From contig JACTMU010000015.1 in NCBI GenBank assembly GCA_014584465.1, forward strand, positions 1-64,000: a DNA stretch of 64,000 bases, read 5' to 3'. The DNA is from Pseudomonadota bacterium (GTDB taxonomy: Bacteria; Bdellovibrionota; Bdellovibrionia; Bdellovibrionales; JACTMU01). The notes beneath the pieces are model-generated. The model made no database searches. It was given only the letters and a program-made list of their open reading frames with translations, and was not told where the DNA came from. The number at the start of each line of letters is the position of its first letter. The stretch's first letter is position 1. This document shows, one piece after another, positions 36,347 through 45,015 of this stretch. The translations under genes were made by a program, and so were the position numbers.

Positions 36347-38694
36347 TTGGAATCCTCCAATCCCTTCAACACGTTTTCTGGGGTCAGTGGCAATTCGTAA
36401 AACCGAACTCCTGTTGCATTGTATAGGGCATTGGCAATGGCTGCTGCAGTCGGAATGGCCGGAGCCTCTCCGATGCCTTTAGCTCCATAGGGCCCCTCAG
36501 GATCTGAGGTCTCAATGAACTCCATCTCGATCTCTGGAATCTCCGTTGCTGTAAAAAGTTTGTAATCTCTAAAGCTGGGGTTTTTGACCACCCCTTCGCG
36601 GACCATCAGGTTCTCGGAGAGAGCATATCCACATCCCATCACAACACCACCCTCAACTTGACCCTCGATCAACAGCTCATTGATCACGCGCCCCACATCA
36701 TGGCACGAAGTGACCTTGTCCACCCGTAAGACTCCTGTTTCGGTGTCTACAGAGATCTCAGCAACTTGAGTCGCAAACGCATAACTGGCTGAGACATCAC
36801 CTTTGAACTCGCGATCTTGAGAGACACTGGGTGGCTCGTAGTATTCCGTCGTCATGATGATCTCATTCTTCTCGGCAAAGTGCATCTGCCGTAAAAACTT
36901 CCCAATGCTCGTAATTGGAACTCCATCACGGCGGTTCACAATATGACCTTTTCTAAGATCCAGCTCTTCATAGGGAATCTTGAAGGAACCAGAAACAGCT
37001 CCAAGAAGTTTCTCTCTGGCCTTCAACGCTGCCCTTCGTGCTGAGTTTCCTGCAATGAAAGTTGTTCGACTGGCGTGGACCCCCACATCCCATGGTTTTA
37101 CATCAGAATCATTATTGATCACAGTGACATCGGAGACTTCTAGGCCCAACTCTTCGGCCACAATTTGAGATAAAACCGTCTCTGACCCTTGACCAATCTC
37201 CGAAGAGCCCGTGAGGAGAGTGACGTGGCCATAATCATCCAACTTCAAAATCGTCCCACACCCATCGGTGCGATAGATTTTAGCTCCTCCACCCACATGA
37301 ACCATTGAAGCCATTCCAATTCCACGTCTTACCTCTGAAGGCGCTAGAGATGACTCTTGCGACCCCTCAGGAGCAATCTTTGAAATCCCCTTTCCCTCGC
37401 GATAGAGTTTATGTTTCTCCAAAAAGTGACTCCTCTGTGCCGCCTTAAGAAGGGACTCCTTCATTCCACAACTTCGAAAGACCATCCCTTGAGGTGTGGT
37501 CTCACCCGGCTCCTGACTGTTCTGGAGTCGAAAGGTGAGTGGATCCATGTCGACAATTTCAGCAAGCTTATCCATGTGAGTTTCAATTGCAAAGGTTGCC
37601 TGCAGATTGCCAAATCCACGAAACGAACCACTGTAGGGGTTGTTTGTGTAGACGACCTTCGTTTGATACTTGCAGTGTGGGACACGGTACAGTGAGGAGA
37701 TGGTCTGCATAATCACAAAGGGCGTTGTGGCTCCCCATGAAGTGTACCCACCATTGTCATGTAGGGTCGTGCACTCTCGAAACGTCAAAGTACCATCCTT
37801 CTTAACGCCACTTCGAAGTTTCAACTCTACGGGTTGACGAGTGGGAGATGAGATGAACTCCTCCTTCCTTGAAAAAAGAAGCTTCACGGGCCGTTGGACC
37901 GCTTTGGATAAAAGAATTGCAATTGGCTCAAAAGGATAAATATCCAATTTGCTGCCAAATCCACCACCAAGAACAGGCTGAATCACACGAATCTTTTCTG
38001 GAGCTATCCCCACAACGGGAGAGATGTCCTTCTTATAAAGAAAAGGAACCTGGGTCTGCGAATAGACGGTCAAATCCCCTTGAGAATTGCAGTCGGCAAT
38101 GACCCCACTCACACCCATACAGCAGTGGGTTACAAAGTGAAGTTTAAAGGTGTCTTCAATGATATGATCAGACTCTCTTTCACCCTCCAGCACATCACCA
38201 TTGGAGTAGTCCCACACAAAGGGAACATTGTTTGAGACCTTCTCATGGATGATGGGAGCTCCATCTTTCAATGAGTCCTGAGGGGAAAAGAGCCCTGGCA
38301 AATCCTCATACTCCACCTCGATCAACTTAAGGGCCTCTTCGGCGATCTCTTCACTTTCGGCTGCCACTGCAGCAACCTCATCCCAATAGCAACGAACCTT
38401 ATCAAACTTCAACGGATAGTTGTCACGACCATGTCCAAAGGGCACCTTGGGTGTCCTATCTCCAGTCAAAACGACATGAACGCCCGGTAGCGCTTCGGCC
38501 CTTCTCGTATCAATCTTCTTTATGAGTGCGTGGACACGCTCAGAACGCAAAATCTTTCCATAGAGCATCCCAGGGAGTTTGAGGTCATTGATGTACTTCA
38601 CTTCACCCGCAACCTTGAGAGGAGCATCTTTCTTAGGAATGCGCTTTCCTATCAAACTCTCTTTTTTGATGGGTGACAGAGTTTCTTGATTCAT
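36334..38694 (-). CDS. Molybdopterin subunit of xanthine-dehydrogenase-family hydroxylase
   Basis: 786 residues. [24 protein letters not shown] and [16 protein letters not shown] are molybdopterin-binding motifs, and [16 protein letters not shown] carries the catalytic Glu. It resembles HcrA, CoxL-like and nicotinate-dehydrogenase large subunits. With the FAD and [2Fe-2S] subunits encoded just upstream it forms a three-subunit enzyme that hydroxylates (or dehydroxylates) using water-derived oxygen. The start overlaps the [2Fe-2S] gene by four bases. It is not CO dehydrogenase, because the CoxL active-site AYRCSFR loop is absent. Confidence 0.86.
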   Translation of the reverse strand: MNQETLSPIKKESLIGKRIPKKDAPLKVAGEVKYINDLKLPGMLYGKILRSERVHALIKKIDTRRAEALPGVHVVLTGDRTPKVPFGHGRDNYPLKFDKVRCYWDEVAAVAAESEEIAEEALKLIEVEYEDLPGLFSPQDSLKDGAPIIHEKVSNNVPFVWDYSNGDVLEGERESDHIIEDTFKLHFVTHCCMGVSGVIADCNSQGDLTVYSQTQVPFLYKKDISPVVGIAPEKIRVIQPVLGGGFGSKLDIYPFEPIAILLSKAVQRPVKLLFSRKEEFISSPTRQPVELKLRSGVKKDGTLTFRECTTLHDNGGYTSWGATTPFVIMQTISSLYRVPHCKYQTKVVYTNNPYSGSFRGFGNLQATFAIETHMDKLAEIVDMDPLTFRLQNSQEPGETTPQGMVFRSCGMKESLLKAAQRSHFLEKHKLYREGKGISKIAPEGSQESSLAPSEVRRGIGMASMVHVGGGAKIYRTDGCGTILKLDDYGHVTLLTGSSEIGQGSETVLSQIVAEELGLEVSDVTVINNDSDVKPWDVGVHASRTTFIAGNSARRAALKAREKLLGAVSGSFKIPYEELDLRKGHIVNRRDGVPITSIGKFLRQMHFAEKNEIIMTTEYYEPPSVSQDREFKGDVSASYAFATQVAEISVDTETGVLRVDKVTSCHDVGRVINELLIEGQVEGGVVMGCGYALSENLMVREGVVKNPSFRDYKLFTATEIPEIEMEFIETSDPEGPYGAKGIGEAPAIPTAAAIANALYNATGVRFYELPLTPENVLKGLEDSKWKS

Positions 38695-39170
38695 CCTTGA
38701 GCCTCCTGAGAATCGTGACTTACCCTTTCAATGGCTTCCACAATCTTCTTGTAACCCGTACAACGACAGAGGTTTCCTTCGATCCCACGTTTAATCTCAT
38801 CTTCGGTCAAACTCTTCTTGTGGCTCAAAAGATAGGTCCCTTGCATCACCATTCCAGGAGTGCAAAAGCCACACTGAGCAGCTCCGCATGCGACCATCTC
38901 CTCTTTAAGCCTCTTCATGAGCGGATCTACTCCCTCAACTGTGGTCAACGATCGTCCATCACACTCGACGGCCAACATGAGGCATGAGTTGACCGATTTG
39001 CCATCCACCAGAATCGTACAGGCACCGCACTCACCCTCTCCGCACCCATGCTTGGTCCCGGTCAATTCAAGCCGCTCCCGCAACAGACCCAATGCTGTCA
39101 TCGTAACGGGAACCTTAACCTTTCTCAAAACACCGTTGAGTTTAAACTCAATCTCTCTTTCTGACGACAT
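38691..39170 (-). CDS. [2Fe-2S] subunit of the molybdenum hydroxylase
   Basis: 159 residues. The plant-ferredoxin-type cluster ligands are in TKHGCGEGECGACTILVDG with a later Cys (VNSCLML), and the second cluster uses CGFCTPGMVMQ and NLCRCTGYKKI. It passes electrons from the molybdenum site to FAD. ATG 39170 follows AGAGGG; an upstream in-frame codon at 39176 is less likely. It overlaps both neighbours, consistent with tight coupling in the order FAD subunit, [2Fe-2S] subunit, Mo subunit. Confidence 0.92.
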   Translation of the reverse strand: MSSEREIEFKLNGVLRKVKVPVTMTALGLLRERLELTGTKHGCGEGECGACTILVDGKSVNSCLMLAVECDGRSLTTVEGVDPLMKRLKEEMVACGAAQCGFCTPGMVMQGTYLLSHKKSLTEDEIKRGIEGNLCRCTGYKKIVEAIERVSHDSQEAQG

Positions 39171-40026
39171 CCGCAAAGACCCTCTTCAAAAGTTTATACA
39201 AAAGTTCACCTCGATACCAGGCTGAGGCCCGGACATCGGAAATGGGACGCACCTCACGTCCTAAGATCTCTCTTACAAACGGAAGCTTCTCATCCAAATT
39301 TTTTATTTTACAATTTTCAAGCAAGCCTTCCAGTGATCTCTGTCGAATCGGAGTGGGGGCAACTGCGCCCAAAGCAACTCGAACATCAGACAATTGATCG
39401 CCGTTCAAATTTGCCGAAAATCCCACGGAGACCACCGAGATGTCCATCGACTCACGTGTCCCAAATTTTTCAAAGTAGATCACCTGTTGATCCTTAGGCA
39501 CGGAAAAGATCACCCTTGTTACAATCTCATCCTCATCTTTTGCAACTTTGCGAGGCCCCAAAAAAAACTGACTTAAAGGAATTTGGCGTCTCTCAACCCC
39601 CTCGCCCCATCGGGCCAACTCAATCTGAGCATCGAGCAACAAAAGAGGAATTGCCATATCTGCCGCTGGAGATGCGTTACAAAGATTCCCACCCAAAGTG
39701 GCTGCATTTCGAATCTGCTCTCCAGCAAAACATTGCGCAGTTTCACAAAGCACCTTGACTTTAGACTTAAGCAAAGAGCTCTCTAAAATCTCCGTAATGG
39801 TTGTGCGCGCCCCAATCTCGATCTCGCCTTCGCGTTGCTCAATCTTACCAAGTTCGCACAAATGACGAAGTGATAAGATGGCCCCACCTAAAACACTTTC
39901 CCCAGCGTTTAAACGTGCAATCAGATCGGTCCCTCCGGCAAGAGGTGTGACCTTCATCCGATGGGCAATCTTCAGCGCCTCGGGCAAGCTCTTCGGTACA
40001 AAATAGTTGGGCGTCAAAACGGACAT
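39148..40026 (-). CDS. FAD subunit of the molybdenum hydroxylase
   Basis: 292 residues. FAD-binding motifs are TPLAGGTDLIARL and NAATLGGNLCNASPAADMAI. Unlike 4-hydroxybenzoyl-CoA reductase HcrB, no Cys-rich [4Fe-4S] insertion follows this point: the chain passes straight from ADMAIPLL to the next strand. The enzyme is therefore more likely an oxidising hydroxylase than a low-potential reductase; that step is inference. GTAAGGAGAG precedes the ATG. It overlaps the mutase gene by 13 bases. Confidence 0.88.
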   Translation of the reverse strand: MSVLTPNYFVPKSLPEALKIAHRMKVTPLAGGTDLIARLNAGESVLGGAILSLRHLCELGKIEQREGEIEIGARTTITEILESSLLKSKVKVLCETAQCFAGEQIRNAATLGGNLCNASPAADMAIPLLLLDAQIELARWGEGVERRQIPLSQFFLGPRKVAKDEDEIVTRVIFSVPKDQQVIYFEKFGTRESMDISVVSVGFSANLNGDQLSDVRVALGAVAPTPIRQRSLEGLLENCKIKNLDEKLPFVREILGREVRPISDVRASAWYRGELLYKLLKRVFADVVRKRD

Positions 40027-41630
40027 GAAATTCTCTCCTTACTAGACTCATCAAAAAGAGTGGGCTCCTGATAACGACCCAAAATCCTCTCAAGACTCTG
40101 AGTCATCTCTCCAACCGTTGCATACTCTTTCACCGCTTTCATCAATGCCGGCATGACGTTCTCTCCTGATGCCGCCACACGAGAGATCTCCTGAAGAGCT
40201 CTCTCCACCGCACGATGGTCTCGTTCCTCTTTGATCTCTCTCAATTGAGAAACCTGCTCCTCAAAGGCCTTTTCATTAAAGGGGTGGAACTCAACAGACG
40301 CCTCTTCTTCATCGACTTGATAACAATTCACGCCGACCTTCCGTGCCTCCCCACTGTGCAATCGCTTCAAGTTTTCATAGGCCTGTCGAGAAACAAAATC
40401 CTGAATCTTTCCTTCTGAAACGGCCTTTACGATGCCGCCCATTTGATCGATCTCTTGCATAAACTCGACCATCTTCTCTTCCATTTGGTTGGTCAGTGTT
40501 TCCACATAATAGGATCCCCCTAAAGGATCCACAGTGTCACAAAGGCCCATCTCCTCAATCAGGATCTGCATCGTACGTAAAGAGATCCGAGCGGCCTTCT
40601 CCGATGGAATGGTGTAGGCCTCGTCGTAACTGCAAAGTGCCATAGTCTGAGTTCCTGAAAGTGCACTGATCAGAGCATAATAGGCACCTCGGACAATGTT
40701 GTTCTCAGGTTGCTCAATCGTCAGCCCACCGCCGCCACCACCTGCGATCATTCGCATCCACATGGAACGAGGATCTTTGGCTCCATAACTCTCTTTTACA
40801 ATTTTTGCCCAAAGCCTTCGACCTGCACGAAATTTGGAAACCTGCTCAAAGAGATTTCCGAAAATATCAAAATTAAACGAGAGACGAGAGGCAAACTCAT
40901 CGATCCCGAGACCCCTTCTCAAAGCCTCATCAACGTAAGCCTTGGCAATGGCAAAACCACAAGCCATCTCTTGAATGGGGTTGGCCCCAGATTCTCGAAT
41001 GTGATAACCACACACACTCACGGGACTGTAAAGGGGCGCCTCTTTAGAGCAATATTCGATGGTGTCTCCCACAAGGCGAATCGACTCTTGGACTGGAAAG
41101 ATCCAGGTCCCTCGCCCAATGAACTCCTTGAGTATGTCATTTTGAGCTGTTCCACGAAGTTTCTTAAGATCGTAGCCTCGCTTTTCAGCCATCGCAAAGT
41201 ACATCGCAATCAAAATCGCTGCACTCCCATTGATCGTAAGTGACACCGTGATCTTTTCAAGATCGATCCCCTCAAATGCCACTTCGAAGTCACGAAGTGT
41301 GTCCACCGCCATTCCAACACGACCAACCTCACCAAAGGCCATCTCGTGATCAGAATCAAGTCCCACTTGAGTGGGAAGATCAAAGGCCACGTTCAACCCC
41401 GTCTGACCATTCTTGATGAGATAGTGAAATCTCTCGTTGGTCTCTTTCGGTTGACCAAACCCAGCATACTGCCTCATGGTCCAAGGACGTTCACGATACA
41501 TTAGGGAATGAATGCCTCTGGTAAAGGGGTATTCGCCAGGCTCACCAATTGGGTTCTTAGAATCGCAAACATCTTCGGGTCGATAGAGGGGTTTGATCTC
41601 GATTCCAGATTCATTCACAACCTTTTTCAC
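40014..41630 (-). CDS. Methylmalonyl-CoA mutase large chain (substrate domain)
   Basis: 538 residues, the catalytic barrel without a B12 domain. MYRERPWTMRQYAGFG, VAFDLPTQVGLDSD, SLTINGSAAILIAMY and GYHIRESGA are family motifs. Tyr55 in RQY, Arg185 in ESIRLVGD and His210 in GYH match the methylmalonyl-CoA mutase residues for the substrate carboxylate and radical chemistry; isobutyryl- and 2-hydroxyisobutyryl-CoA mutases differ at the first two. This is recalled family knowledge. A GTG start follows AAAGGAG. Its small chain is encoded upstream, separated by a repeat element. In this cluster it may act on a substituted succinyl-CoA. Confidence 0.9.
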   Translation of the reverse strand: MKKVVNESGIEIKPLYRPEDVCDSKNPIGEPGEYPFTRGIHSLMYRERPWTMRQYAGFGQPKETNERFHYLIKNGQTGLNVAFDLPTQVGLDSDHEMAFGEVGRVGMAVDTLRDFEVAFEGIDLEKITVSLTINGSAAILIAMYFAMAEKRGYDLKKLRGTAQNDILKEFIGRGTWIFPVQESIRLVGDTIEYCSKEAPLYSPVSVCGYHIRESGANPIQEMACGFAIAKAYVDEALRRGLGIDEFASRLSFNFDIFGNLFEQVSKFRAGRRLWAKIVKESYGAKDPRSMWMRMIAGGGGGGLTIEQPENNIVRGAYYALISALSGTQTMALCSYDEAYTIPSEKAARISLRTMQILIEEMGLCDTVDPLGGSYYVETLTNQMEEKMVEFMQEIDQMGGIVKAVSEGKIQDFVSRQAYENLKRLHSGEARKVGVNCYQVDEEEASVEFHPFNEKAFEEQVSQLREIKEERDHRAVERALQEISRVAASGENVMPALMKAVKEYATVGEMTQSLERILGRYQEPTLFDESSKERISCPF

Positions 41631-41657
41631 AACACTCTCTCCTTTACGCCTTATAAG

Positions 41658-41823
41658 TAGTGCCTGGCGCGAAACCTCATTTCGGCGAATTCACCATAAG
41701 TTTTCCTTATACCTTCGTTGAACCTCCTCGAGTTAGCGCCTCTGGCTAGCCCTTCGTCGGCCCGCCTCGGTCTAAGAAAAACTTATGGAAATTCGCTCGA
41801 AAGTAGGTTTCGCGCCAGGCACT
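41658..41823. mobile_element. Complete GTGCCTGGCGCGAAACC-ended palindromic element between mutase genes
   Basis: Perfect 19-base ends (AGTGCCTGGCGCGAAACCT at 41659-41677 and its complement at 41805-41823) continue inward as imperfect arms of about 50 bases (CGAATTCACCATAAGTTTTC against GAATTTCCATAAGTTTTTC). The loop contains two diverged direct repeats (CTTCGTTGAACCTCCTCG and CTTCGTCGGCCCGCCTCG). TAAGTAG occurs on both sides (41654-41660 and 41823-41829), a possible target duplication. No protein is encoded. Confidence 0.85.
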
Positions 41824-42215
41824 AAGTAGTATCTTCGATTGATGAAATCGATCATCTCTTGAGGTGAGCTTCCTACAGAAAATACAGCATGCACCCCATA
41901 TCCCTTGAGCACCTCATGATCCTTTGATGGAATGTTACCTCCCATGATCCAAATGAGCTGACGAAGATCCTCCTTTTTGAGAAGTTCCTGTGTCTTCTTG
42001 GCAATCGGAAGATGGGATCCGGAAAGAATCGACATCCCCAAAACGTCAATCTTCTTCTCCTTAACCATCTCAATGATCTCCTGAGGAGATTTTCGCAATC
42101 CCGAATAGAAGACCTCAAAACCAGCATCCTTGAGGGCCCTCACCATCACTTTGCCACCGACATCATGACCATCCAGACCGGGCTTTGCAAAAAGGATTCG
42201 AACTTGATTTTTCAT
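41772..42215 (-). CDS. Methylmalonyl-CoA mutase small chain (B12-binding domain)
   Basis: 147 residues. The cobalamin motif DxHxxG is in KPGLDGHDVGG, with MSILSGSHL and IMGGNIP supplying the other two B12-binding loops. Typical stand-alone B12 chains end soon after the last helix (MIDFINRR). Here about 16 more residues (LVPGAKPTFERISISFS) are read from the repeat element at 41658-41823, which also supplies the stop. The ATG overlaps the thiolase stop (TAATG). It pairs with the downstream large chain. Confidence 0.9.
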   Translation of the reverse strand: MKNQVRILFAKPGLDGHDVGGKVMVRALKDAGFEVFYSGLRKSPQEIIEMVKEKKIDVLGMSILSGSHLPIAKKTQELLKKEDLRQLIWIMGGNIPSKDHEVLKGYGVHAVFSVGSSPQEMIDFINRRYYLVPGAKPTFERISISFS

Positions 42216-43420
42216 TAGAGATTTGCCTCCATTCCAAGAATTAAAACTGAAGCAATCGCTCCAGGTCCACCGATGTTGTGTGTTAATCCCGTCTTCGCTC
42301 CTGAGATCTGTCGCGGACCTGCCTGCCCCCTGAGATGCTCCACAATTTCACACACCATTCGCACCCCTGTGGCCCCAACCGGGTGGCCACAAGAGAGAAG
42401 CCCACCGCTGACATTCACTGGGATCTCACCATCACGAGTTGTCGCTCCCGATTTAAGAAAATTTCGGGCCTCACCTTGAGCACAAAACCCAAGATCCTCA
42501 TAAGTCAGGAGTTCCACAATCGAAAAACAGTCGTGAACCTCAGCCAAATCGATCTCCCTTATGGGATCTTGAATGTCCGCCTCTTGGTAGGCTCTCTGGG
42601 CTGCCACCTGTGTTGCTCGAAACGAGAGAAAATTGCAACGATCATCAAAAAAGGGAAGGTCCCACCCCGTGGAGACGCTCATCCCCATGCCTTTAAAGAA
42701 GATGGGTGTGCCCTTGTACCGATGTGCATCTTCAGCGCGAACCAGAATCAGCACGGCAGCGCCATCTGTGGTCGGACAAGAATCCATCACCGAAAGTGGG
42801 TCCGCCACCATGGGTGAACTTAAGACCTGCTCCACGGTAATCTCCTTACGATGGTGGGCCTTTGGATTCATGGAACCATGCAAGTGGTTCTTGACAGAGA
42901 CCATGGCAAGATCTTCACGGGTCAATGAAAACTCCTTCATGTGACGACGAGCATAGGTTGCAAAAGTTCCAGCTGCAGTAAACCCCTTTTGATAATAGGG
43001 GTGCCCTGTCTCAACCATCATCTTCACAATGCTCTCTTGAGGAGCCCGATCCCGCAATTTCTCCACACCTGCGACCAAGACTGCGTTGCTCTCTCCTGAG
43101 AGAAGCGAGTTGATCCCTCCACGAATGGCTTCGGCCCCCGTCGCACAATAGTTGGAGAGCCGAGTGATGGGCACATCAAAAAGTGCCAATGATTCCGCAA
43201 GATCCATACCCGATCGACCACGATAAACACCCGCATCAGGAAAGGCTGTACCTAACCACGCAGCACTGATCTCTTCACGACCAATTCCCGCATCGGCCAT
43301 CGCATCAGCTGCCGCCAATTTCAAAAGGTCTGTGTAGTCCCACTGAAAATGCTCTCCAAATGGAGTCCACCCCATCCCCACAATGGCAACGCGATCTTTA
43401 AGCCATTTTGAAGTTCCCAT
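42215..43420 (-). CDS. SCP2/SCPx-type thiolase-like enzyme
   Basis: 401 residues. LSNYCATGAEAIRGG holds the nucleophilic Cys position, VHDCFSIVELL and LLSCGHPVGATG the other active-site blocks. This is the lipid-transfer (SCP2) thiolase subgroup, which often works with a DUF35 partner either as a true thiolase or as a retro-aldolase (Ltp2 type). The start is ATG 43420, overlapping the previous stop (TGATG). The adjacent fusion protein supplies a DUF35 domain, so a complex is likely. Confidence 0.85.
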   Translation of the reverse strand: MGTSKWLKDRVAIVGMGWTPFGEHFQWDYTDLLKLAAADAMADAGIGREEISAAWLGTAFPDAGVYRGRSGMDLAESLALFDVPITRLSNYCATGAEAIRGGINSLLSGESNAVLVAGVEKLRDRAPQESIVKMMVETGHPYYQKGFTAAGTFATYARRHMKEFSLTREDLAMVSVKNHLHGSMNPKAHHRKEITVEQVLSSPMVADPLSVMDSCPTTDGAAVLILVRAEDAHRYKGTPIFFKGMGMSVSTGWDLPFFDDRCNFLSFRATQVAAQRAYQEADIQDPIREIDLAEVHDCFSIVELLTYEDLGFCAQGEARNFLKSGATTRDGEIPVNVSGGLLSCGHPVGATGVRMVCEIVEHLRGQAGPRQISGAKTGLTHNIGGPGAIASVLILGMEANL

Positions 43421-44832
43421 CACTTTGAATCCCCTTGTTGAGAGATCTGATGATCTAGAATCTTTCGACATTTCCAAAAGTAACCAGGCCGACCACCAAG
43501 GTTGTGAATGCGACGTAGGACCAACTCGACACGATCACCCACATCCATTCTTTGAGAATCTGATGACTCAATTGAGTCTGCAACCTGCAACGTCAGCTGC
43601 CCACCACCATCAAGACGAATCACAGCCATGCCCTGAGGGCTCTCCTGAGATGGATAGTAGTGTTCCCACGTGATCGAAAAGCACTCACCTGTGAGCGCCA
43701 AAGGAAACTCCTTCCACTTCGAATCCCCACAACGGGGACAACCGGGCAGAGGTAGAGTCAGAATGGCCTCACAGTTGAGACACTGCTTTCCGATTCGTCC
43801 TTGCCAAAGATTTCGATTGCGATGTTCCATGATCTCCGAAGTAAATCCCGAAGCACTCTCTTTGGCCTTCAAAAGATTTTGGCTCAATTTAGAAAAATGA
43901 TCATTTGTAAGAGAAATTGAAGGCTCCTCTAGAAATCCCTGCCTCTTCACTCTTTGAACCTTCCACAGAGAGGCGTCGGCACCCTCACCATAATTGAGCA
44001 CGAGAAGGCGAGTCCCAACTTGGGCATTTTCAAGTTCAGCGACCATCATCAACGAAGTGTGGGCCGCTCCCGTCAATCCCCATCTTGATGAGATAAAATC
44101 GGAATGGTGCCGTTTCAGATCAAAACCATGGCGTTTGAGAAATGCACCACCTGTTTTCTTGTCTGGGCTGTAAACCACACAGCGATCCACATCTTTAGCT
44201 TCCCAACCAAGATCCGACATAACTCCCTTTAGAGCAAGGCTTACAGAATCTTCATAGCCGAGGGTGCGCGCAAAACGATGATCCCCATGGTGATGTTCTA
44301 CGAAACCCTCATGCCGACTCTCCACTTGCCACTCATCAAGGAGTGCACTTTGCACGATGGATCGACTTACAAGTGTCGCAAGAAATTGATCTTCACTCTC
44401 ACCCACACCCACGAGAAACGCGACTGCACCATAACCAAATCCGTCGTCCTCGCATCGAGATGCCCTTGTTCCACCATCAGAGATGATCACCAAGGAGTCC
44501 TCTCCGGACTGAGACATCCTCATGCCCGCAAGGAGTGCCTGCATCCCAGATCGCCGAGACCCCTGAAGGTCGTAGCACTCAACCTCACAACCCAAATTCA
44601 AATAGGGACAAAGTTGGGTTGCCAATGAACGATCCACAAATGGAGAACCATTGGTGGCAAAAAAAACGCGTTGGACCGTTTCGAACCCTCGATCCATCTT
44701 CAATGCTGCGCCAACGCCAAGCGTAAAGAGATCCTCGTCCGGTCCCAACATCGAAGTCGAAGAGGAGCCCTGATGGACTCTCAAAATTCTTCTGGGAAGG
44801 TTCACACTGTAGCTCTTGATTCCAACGACCAT
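43420..44832 (-). CDS. HMG-CoA-synthase-like protein fused to DUF35 OB-fold/zinc ribbon
   Basis: 470 residues. Residues about 1-320 have the thiolase/HMG-CoA-synthase fold (GIKSYSVNLPRRILR, GADASLWK region). Residues about 325-470 form a DUF35 unit: a rubredoxin-like zinc ribbon (CLNCEAILTLPLPGCPRCG) plus OB-fold (GMAVIRLDGGGQLTLQVAD). Where HMG-CoA synthases have the catalytic Cys, this chain reads YDLQGSRRSGMQ, so the fold looks non-catalytic. ATG 44832 follows GAGAGGGG; ATG 44853 is an alternative. First gene of the catabolic cluster. It likely scaffolds the thiolase and shares CoA intermediates. Confidence 0.75.
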   Translation of the reverse strand: MVVGIKSYSVNLPRRILRVHQGSSSTSMLGPDEDLFTLGVGAALKMDRGFETVQRVFFATNGSPFVDRSLATQLCPYLNLGCEVECYDLQGSRRSGMQALLAGMRMSQSGEDSLVIISDGGTRASRCEDDGFGYGAVAFLVGVGESEDQFLATLVSRSIVQSALLDEWQVESRHEGFVEHHHGDHRFARTLGYEDSVSLALKGVMSDLGWEAKDVDRCVVYSPDKKTGGAFLKRHGFDLKRHHSDFISSRWGLTGAAHTSLMMVAELENAQVGTRLLVLNYGEGADASLWKVQRVKRQGFLEEPSISLTNDHFSKLSQNLLKAKESASGFTSEIMEHRNRNLWQGRIGKQCLNCEAILTLPLPGCPRCGDSKWKEFPLALTGECFSITWEHYYPSQESPQGMAVIRLDGGGQLTLQVADSIESSDSQRMDVGDRVELVLRRIHNLGGRPGYFWKCRKILDHQISQQGDSK

Positions 44833-44851
44833 CTCCACCCCTCTCGTCACC

Positions 44852-44865
44852 ATTGCCCGGTCAAT
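44852..44865. promoter_or_regulatory. Possible operator ahead of the catabolic cluster
   Basis: ATTGCCCGGTCAAT is palindromic except for one mismatched pair and lies just upstream of the chosen start of the first cluster gene. Such sites suit TetR- or GntR-type repressors, but no regulator gene is adjacent. Confidence 0.3.
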
Positions 44866-45015
44866 TAAGCTAGCAGAGGCCTAATCCTGAGACACCAGAA
44901 ATCTCGATTGCCTGCACATATTTTGGCAGCGTGACAATGGGAAGTCCTCTCAATGGAGTTGAGTTCACTCTCCCCCACAGTGGGTGCCTCTTTTATGTGG
45001 ATTCCCGACCGACTT

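Noticed and set aside
36334-40026. Carbon monoxide dehydrogenase (CoxMSL)
   Set aside because: Subunit order is similar, but the large subunit lacks the AYRCSFR active-site loop and the genes lie within a CoA-thioester pathway cluster.
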